From NCBI GenBank assembly GCA_013396635.1, contig WBMW01003833.1, forward strand, positions 124,001 to 188,000: a stretch of 64,000 nt of DNA, written 5' to 3'. Under the pieces are notes generated by a model. That model saw only the letters and a list, made by a program, of their open reading frames with translations, did no database searches and had not been told where the DNA came from. This DNA comes from Penelope pileata. Taxonomy: Eukaryota > Chordata > Aves > Galliformes > Cracidae. The position numbers and the translations under genes are program-made. Positions 61,001 to 64,000 of this stretch are shown one piece after another (position 1 is the stretch's first letter; each line of letters begins with the position of its first letter).

Positions 61001-63433
61001 GGCTCAAGTTACAAAAGGCCAACAGGGGGCTGCAGTGTGCAAGTACTGCTACCAAAGGTTACCTGATCCTACCTGGCCCTGAAGGCAACATTGTGCAACC
61101 TTCCAGCCCTTGGACCAGGATTTTCTGAGCTCAGATCTTATTACTGGCTAGGCTGATGTTCACAGCTACGGGAACTCTTACGACCACATTTATTTCTGCA
61201 TCAAGTCCAAGGGCACAGAGAGCCCATCTCCCTGACGCAGGCCACAAAGTCTGCTTAACAGGAACTTACTTTATGATTGGGTTCTCAAACTGCTTGGCAC
61301 ACCTCCACTGCCGGATGCAGGCCAAGCAGTACGTGTGATTGCAGTTGGAGAGGATCCCAAACCTCCTCTCAGAGGCTGAGGGCTTGTCGTACACCACTTC
61401 CATGCAGATCCCGCACACTTTGTCCTGGCTCGCCTGGAAGGCAAAGGCCTTCTCCATCTCATGCTCGAGCGCTGCCATGCACATCTGTCACGGGAGAGAT
61501 GTCACTGTCATTTAGTCCATACAGCAGCTTGTTCTTTGCTAAACAAATCGTCTGTGACAGGGATCTATTGCAGGAAAAGCACGGTAGGGTGATTAAGAAC
61601 ATTACCACTCTTCATCATATAATTTTAACAACTAACTCAGCCCTCCAGTGCTCCCTCCAGCTTCAGAAGTACGGCTCCCTGAGCACCCTTGATTTACACC
61701 TCTGCATCTGTCACAGAACAGGTGTTACACAAGGAGGGCTTCAAACACCCCTGAAACCCATCTCGTTCAGGGACCAGCAAGGATGCCACACTCAAGATGT
61801 CTCCCCATTTATCCTTAAGGCCACACTCCTCGTTCACTGGGTCCTAAGCTTTACCCTCGATAATGGTCTCATTACGGGGCCTTCCTACAGCACTTCTCAC
61901 CGCAGCACCCAGCCCTGACAATCAATTTACTTTTACAGCACAAGGTGAGCTGCTGGGTATGCCTGCACAGCTTTACCTCTTGCTTTCTGCTGTTCTCAAG
62001 ACTTCCCAAGTTACACAAATTTAACAGGTGTTAAAAATTATTATTTAAAAGACCACAAAATAATTCCACGTTAACAGCAGCACTTTCACTACTGCACCTT
62101 TCCATCCAACACACCTCCGCCTCCAGAGCCGAGCCCCTGACAGCAGTGGTGACAGCACACGGTGCCAGGCATCAGCAAGCTCCTGGGAAAAGACAACTAC
62201 ACTGGCATGTCTGCAGCCATGTGCTGAGGGCACAAAACCTGAGATCTTGGCTCTGGAGAGATCTCTGATTCAGTAATCACTTCTGGTCCTTCTCCTCCTC
62301 AGCCTTGAAAATTCCTGCTCCTGACCAGCCCTGACGCACACCCAGGGGCCAGGTGTAGAAAGAAGCAGCCTCTTAGGGCCGCCTTTACCCGAGCAAATCC
62401 TTGTTCCTAGTTAAAGTTCATCTCCAAAAATCCTTGTGCTCTGCTGTGTCCCCACCTTTGGCTGCCCTGAAATCAGCCACAGACAAGCAGCAACACCCCA
62501 AGAGGTGCCTCAGCAGACACGCAGGGCGATCGCTCTGAACGCGCTGCGGGCTACAGCCCCTCTCCCCACCACACATACTGCACTGAGCAAGCCAAGCCTC
62601 ACACCAATCCCATGCTGCTGTTACCATCTCGTGAGTCTTCCTCTGCTCCTGGTCAAAAGGGTGAAGCACTTGCAGCCCACATATTTCACAGACGTCCCCG
62701 TGGAGGTAAAGGCAGCGCTCCCCGAAGTGGCACGCTCCTGCCGCCGCGTAGGGACACAGCTGCTCTCCGTCAGCAAAGGAGCTTCCAGCCACCGGATCTT
62801 CCAGCCCGCTGCAAATAGCTTCCGAGTATGAATGGGGCTTCACTTCCACGTTATCATTTTTGTCGCTGCAATGCACCACATCGCCCGTGGCACTGGGCTT
62901 CTCCTTCTCTTCATTTGAGCCGCACAGATCTTAAGAAACAAAAACATAACGTGAGCAATACAGCACAGAGCACACACCTACACGTGCAGCTCCCTGTCCT
63001 TTCTTTTCAAGGACTACCAGTTTTCACTTTTTAAATCCCTTCTAAATGAAACCTTCTCAGCCCCGAGCCCCTTTCACTCCTAAATCAATCCCAAGTGCTT
63101 GCAGGGAAGGGCCCTCAGAGATAAGGCAGGCCTGCTGCACCTCTCTGCCGCCGTCCTTGAAACTCGAGTTCAAAACAGGTGAAAAACGACCCAACTCCTC
63201 TCAGAAACCAGAGGACAACGTCAAGGATGATGAGCACAGCACCCTCCTACTCACTTCTGTCCCTGAGCACGAGTGTTTTCTTCTCCCGCCGGCCGCTCCC
63301 GCGCGCTTTGCTCCTGGTGGCGGGCGCGCTGTGCTCGGGCGCGGGGCGCGGGCTGAGCAGCGCTGCCGCTGCTGCTGGGGGAGGCACGGGGGCTGCTGCA
63401 CCCCCCGGGGCCGGGAGCCTGACGTGGTCGTAC
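57907..63433 (-). CDS. MKRN2: MKRN2 (makorin-2), zinc-finger E3 ubiquitin ligase, 3' six coding exons
   Basis: Makorin-2 is an RNA-binding RING-type E3 ubiquitin ligase; in mammals it has been linked to turnover of NF-kB p65. Six exons join in phase on the - strand: 63433-63255, 62929-62625, 61484-61270, 60376-60266, 58331-58187 and 58050-57907, giving about 365 residues to TAA. In order they encode the end of the second C3H1 finger (YDH), a basic linker ending RREKKTLVLRDRN, a C3H1 finger, the makorin Cys/His motif, a C3HC4 RING, a last C3H1 finger and the conserved tail FFNAVRLWDFIEDRE…LFMHLSG. Human MKRN2 has 416 residues, so about 50 N-terminal residues with the first fingers are missing. 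I searched 63434-64000 for them and found none, so they lie outside. The gene is tail to tail with RAF1. Confidence 0.95.
58187..58331 (-). CDS. MKRN2: MKRN2 exon 7: last C3H1 finger
   Basis: After AATTGAATCAG and a run of seven A the exon encodes KKPCKYFEQGKGTCPFGGKC and LYLHAYPDG, a C-x9-C-x5-C-x3-H finger, then TRAEPEKPRKQLSSEGTMR. Donor GTAAGG, phase 0. It lies 1.93 kb beyond exon 6 in the direction of transcription. Confidence 0.96.
58332..60265 (-). other. MKRN2: MKRN2 intron 6
   Basis: A 1.93-kb intron. It is AT-rich with no recognised repeat. An open frame of 98 codons on the + strand at 58817 is lysine-rich and matches nothing I know. Confidence 0.7.
60266..60376 (-). CDS. MKRN2: MKRN2 exon 6: end of RING and following helix
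   Basis: After GAATGATTCAG the exon encodes SCPECRVISEFVIPSIYWVE, giving the final CPEC zinc ligands of the RING, then DQQKKNELIEAFKQGVG. Donor GTAAGT, split codon. Almost identical in sequence to the human counterpart. Confidence 0.96.
60377..62624 (-). other. MKRN2: MKRN2 introns 4 and 5
   Basis: Intron 5 (60377-61269) and intron 4 (61485-62624) flank the RING exon. Both are moderately GC-rich. Open frames here, including one of 213 codons on the + strand across the RING exon, are antisense shadows. No repeat was recognised. Confidence 0.7.
61270..61484 (-). CDS. MKRN2: MKRN2 exon 5: RING finger
   Basis: After CCGTGACAG the exon encodes MCMAALEHEMEKAFAFQASQ and then the RING: CGICMEV, RRFGILSNCNHTYCLACI, RQWRCAKQFENPIIK. 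These supply the first six ligands of the C3HC4 zinc-binding RING that recruits the E2 enzyme; the final Cys pair is in the next exon. Donor GTAAGT, split 2+1. Confidence 0.97.
62625..62929 (-). CDS. MKRN2: MKRN2 exon 4: third C3H1 finger and makorin Cys/His motif
   Basis: After GTTTCTTAAG the exon reads LCGSNEEKEKPSATGD, then VKPHSYSEAICSGLEDP, the finger CPYAAAGACHFGERCLYLH (C-x7-C-x5-C-x3-H), and the makorin-specific CEICGLQVLHPFDQEQRKTH. It ends HEM with donor GTAACA, phase 0. An open frame continues past the donor into the intron but loses all similarity there. Confidence 0.95.
63255..63433 (-). CDS. MKRN2: MKRN2 exon 3: end of second C3H1 finger and Ala/Pro linker
   Basis: On the - strand, acceptor CTCTCCTGCAG is followed by G TAC GAC CAC (YDH, the last histidine of a C3H1 finger). 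A GC-rich, low-complexity linker follows (GGAAAPVPPPAAAAALL), then GRREKKTLVLRDRN, which matches the KREKRTLVLRDRN of human MKRN2. Donor GTGAGT, split codon. The true frame lacks an ATG; the two other frames are also open because of the GC content. The linker is far richer in Ala and Pro than the human one. Confidence 0.9.
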
Positions 63434-64000
63434 CTGCAGGAGAGACAGAGCCAGGGTTAGAAAGCTGAACTCGGGGCACAATGGAGGGACGGCTCCCTTG
63501 AATTTATTTTATCAGGGAAAGGGCTGCTCTAGCAAGTCGCCTGAAAGGCTCAGTCTCCTTCAAAGCTGATCAAAAAGGTTCCTCGGCCTTGGCAAAGGGA
63601 GGCCTGAGAGCACAGAGATCTGCTCTCCAGAGACACCCGTCAGAGCCACAGCAACACCAGCCACGTGCACATGACATCAGGTCATCCTCATCCCCACACA
63701 AACAGGTTTGCTGGCTGCTCTCAGAGAAGGAGAATTAAGGAGCTGTGCAGGAAGGACTGCCACTCTGTGCTCTCACGTTCCCCTTCCGAGGGGGGGGACA
63801 CAGGGCTTTGTGCTCCCACAGGCAGGGCAGGGGGGCAGGGTCTGCACACAGGGCAGGAAAGGCCCCGACCCCCGGTACAGCTATGGAAACACCCTCCGCA
63901 GTGGAACAGAAGCAACCAGTGCAGCACAGAGGCTGCTCCAGTAAAGCCATGGGCATACCTGAATATTTCTGATGGGAACAACAACACTCCCTATTAGCTT
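63434..64000 (-). other. MKRN2: MKRN2 intron 2 (part), to window edge
   Basis: GC-rich intronic DNA upstream of exon 3. I looked on the - strand for the second C3H1 finger (a K-Y-Y-x-K-G type segment ending at the donor) and did not find it, so exon 2 is beyond 64000. Several overlapping open frames on both strands have no family likeness. Confidence 0.65.

Noticed and set aside
61277..61918. 213-codon + strand open frame across the MKRN2 RING exon.
   Set aside because: It is the antisense shadow of a strongly conserved exon; the part outside the exon has no similarity.
62418..62624. Continuation of the MKRN2 exon 4 reading frame past position 62625.
   Set aside because: Similarity to makorin stops at the GTAACA donor, and exon 5 joins in phase directly.

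Overview
This window is vertebrate nuclear DNA and almost certainly from a bird, most likely a galliform close to chicken. Three things point there: spliced genes with vertebrate-type junctions, CR1 LINE remnants and a short mariner-like element of the kind common in chicken, and a RAF1 protein of 647 residues, one residue shorter than mammalian RAF1 (648).

Layout. 1-9.3 kb is AT-rich with no gene I can support. 9.4-10.66 kb is a CpG island interrupted by a 375-base assembly gap; it is the likely RAF1 promoter and the gap may hide the non-coding first exon. 10.7-29.09 kb is the long first intron of RAF1, with a CR1 fragment and a 563-bp mariner-like element. 29.10-52.63 kb (+ strand) holds all sixteen coding exons of RAF1 (c-Raf / c-mil), every junction in phase. 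A seventeenth, 60-nt in-frame exon in intron 7 matches the known alternative RAF1 exon and is too short to show up as an open frame by itself. Intron 7 has a second assembly gap and intron 10 a 1.4-kb antisense CR1. The RAF1 3' UTR runs to a poly(A) signal near 53.63 kb.

57.9-63.4 kb (- strand) holds the last six coding exons of MKRN2 (makorin-2, a C3H1/RING E3 ubiquitin ligase). Its first exons, with the N-terminal zinc fingers, lie beyond the right edge. RAF1 and MKRN2 are tail to tail, the arrangement known from other vertebrates. The 5.3 kb between their stop codons carries both 3' UTRs and a decayed endogenous-retrovirus-like stretch on the + strand at about 56.9-57.8 kb.

RAF1 couples RAS-GTP to MEK/ERK. 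MKRN2 is not known to act in the same pathway; their link is positional, through convergent and possibly antisense-overlapping transcripts. I found no undescribed system. The points most worth checking are the alternative RAF1 exon, the retroelement beside the MKRN2 stop codon, the convergent 3' ends, and the gap in the promoter island.
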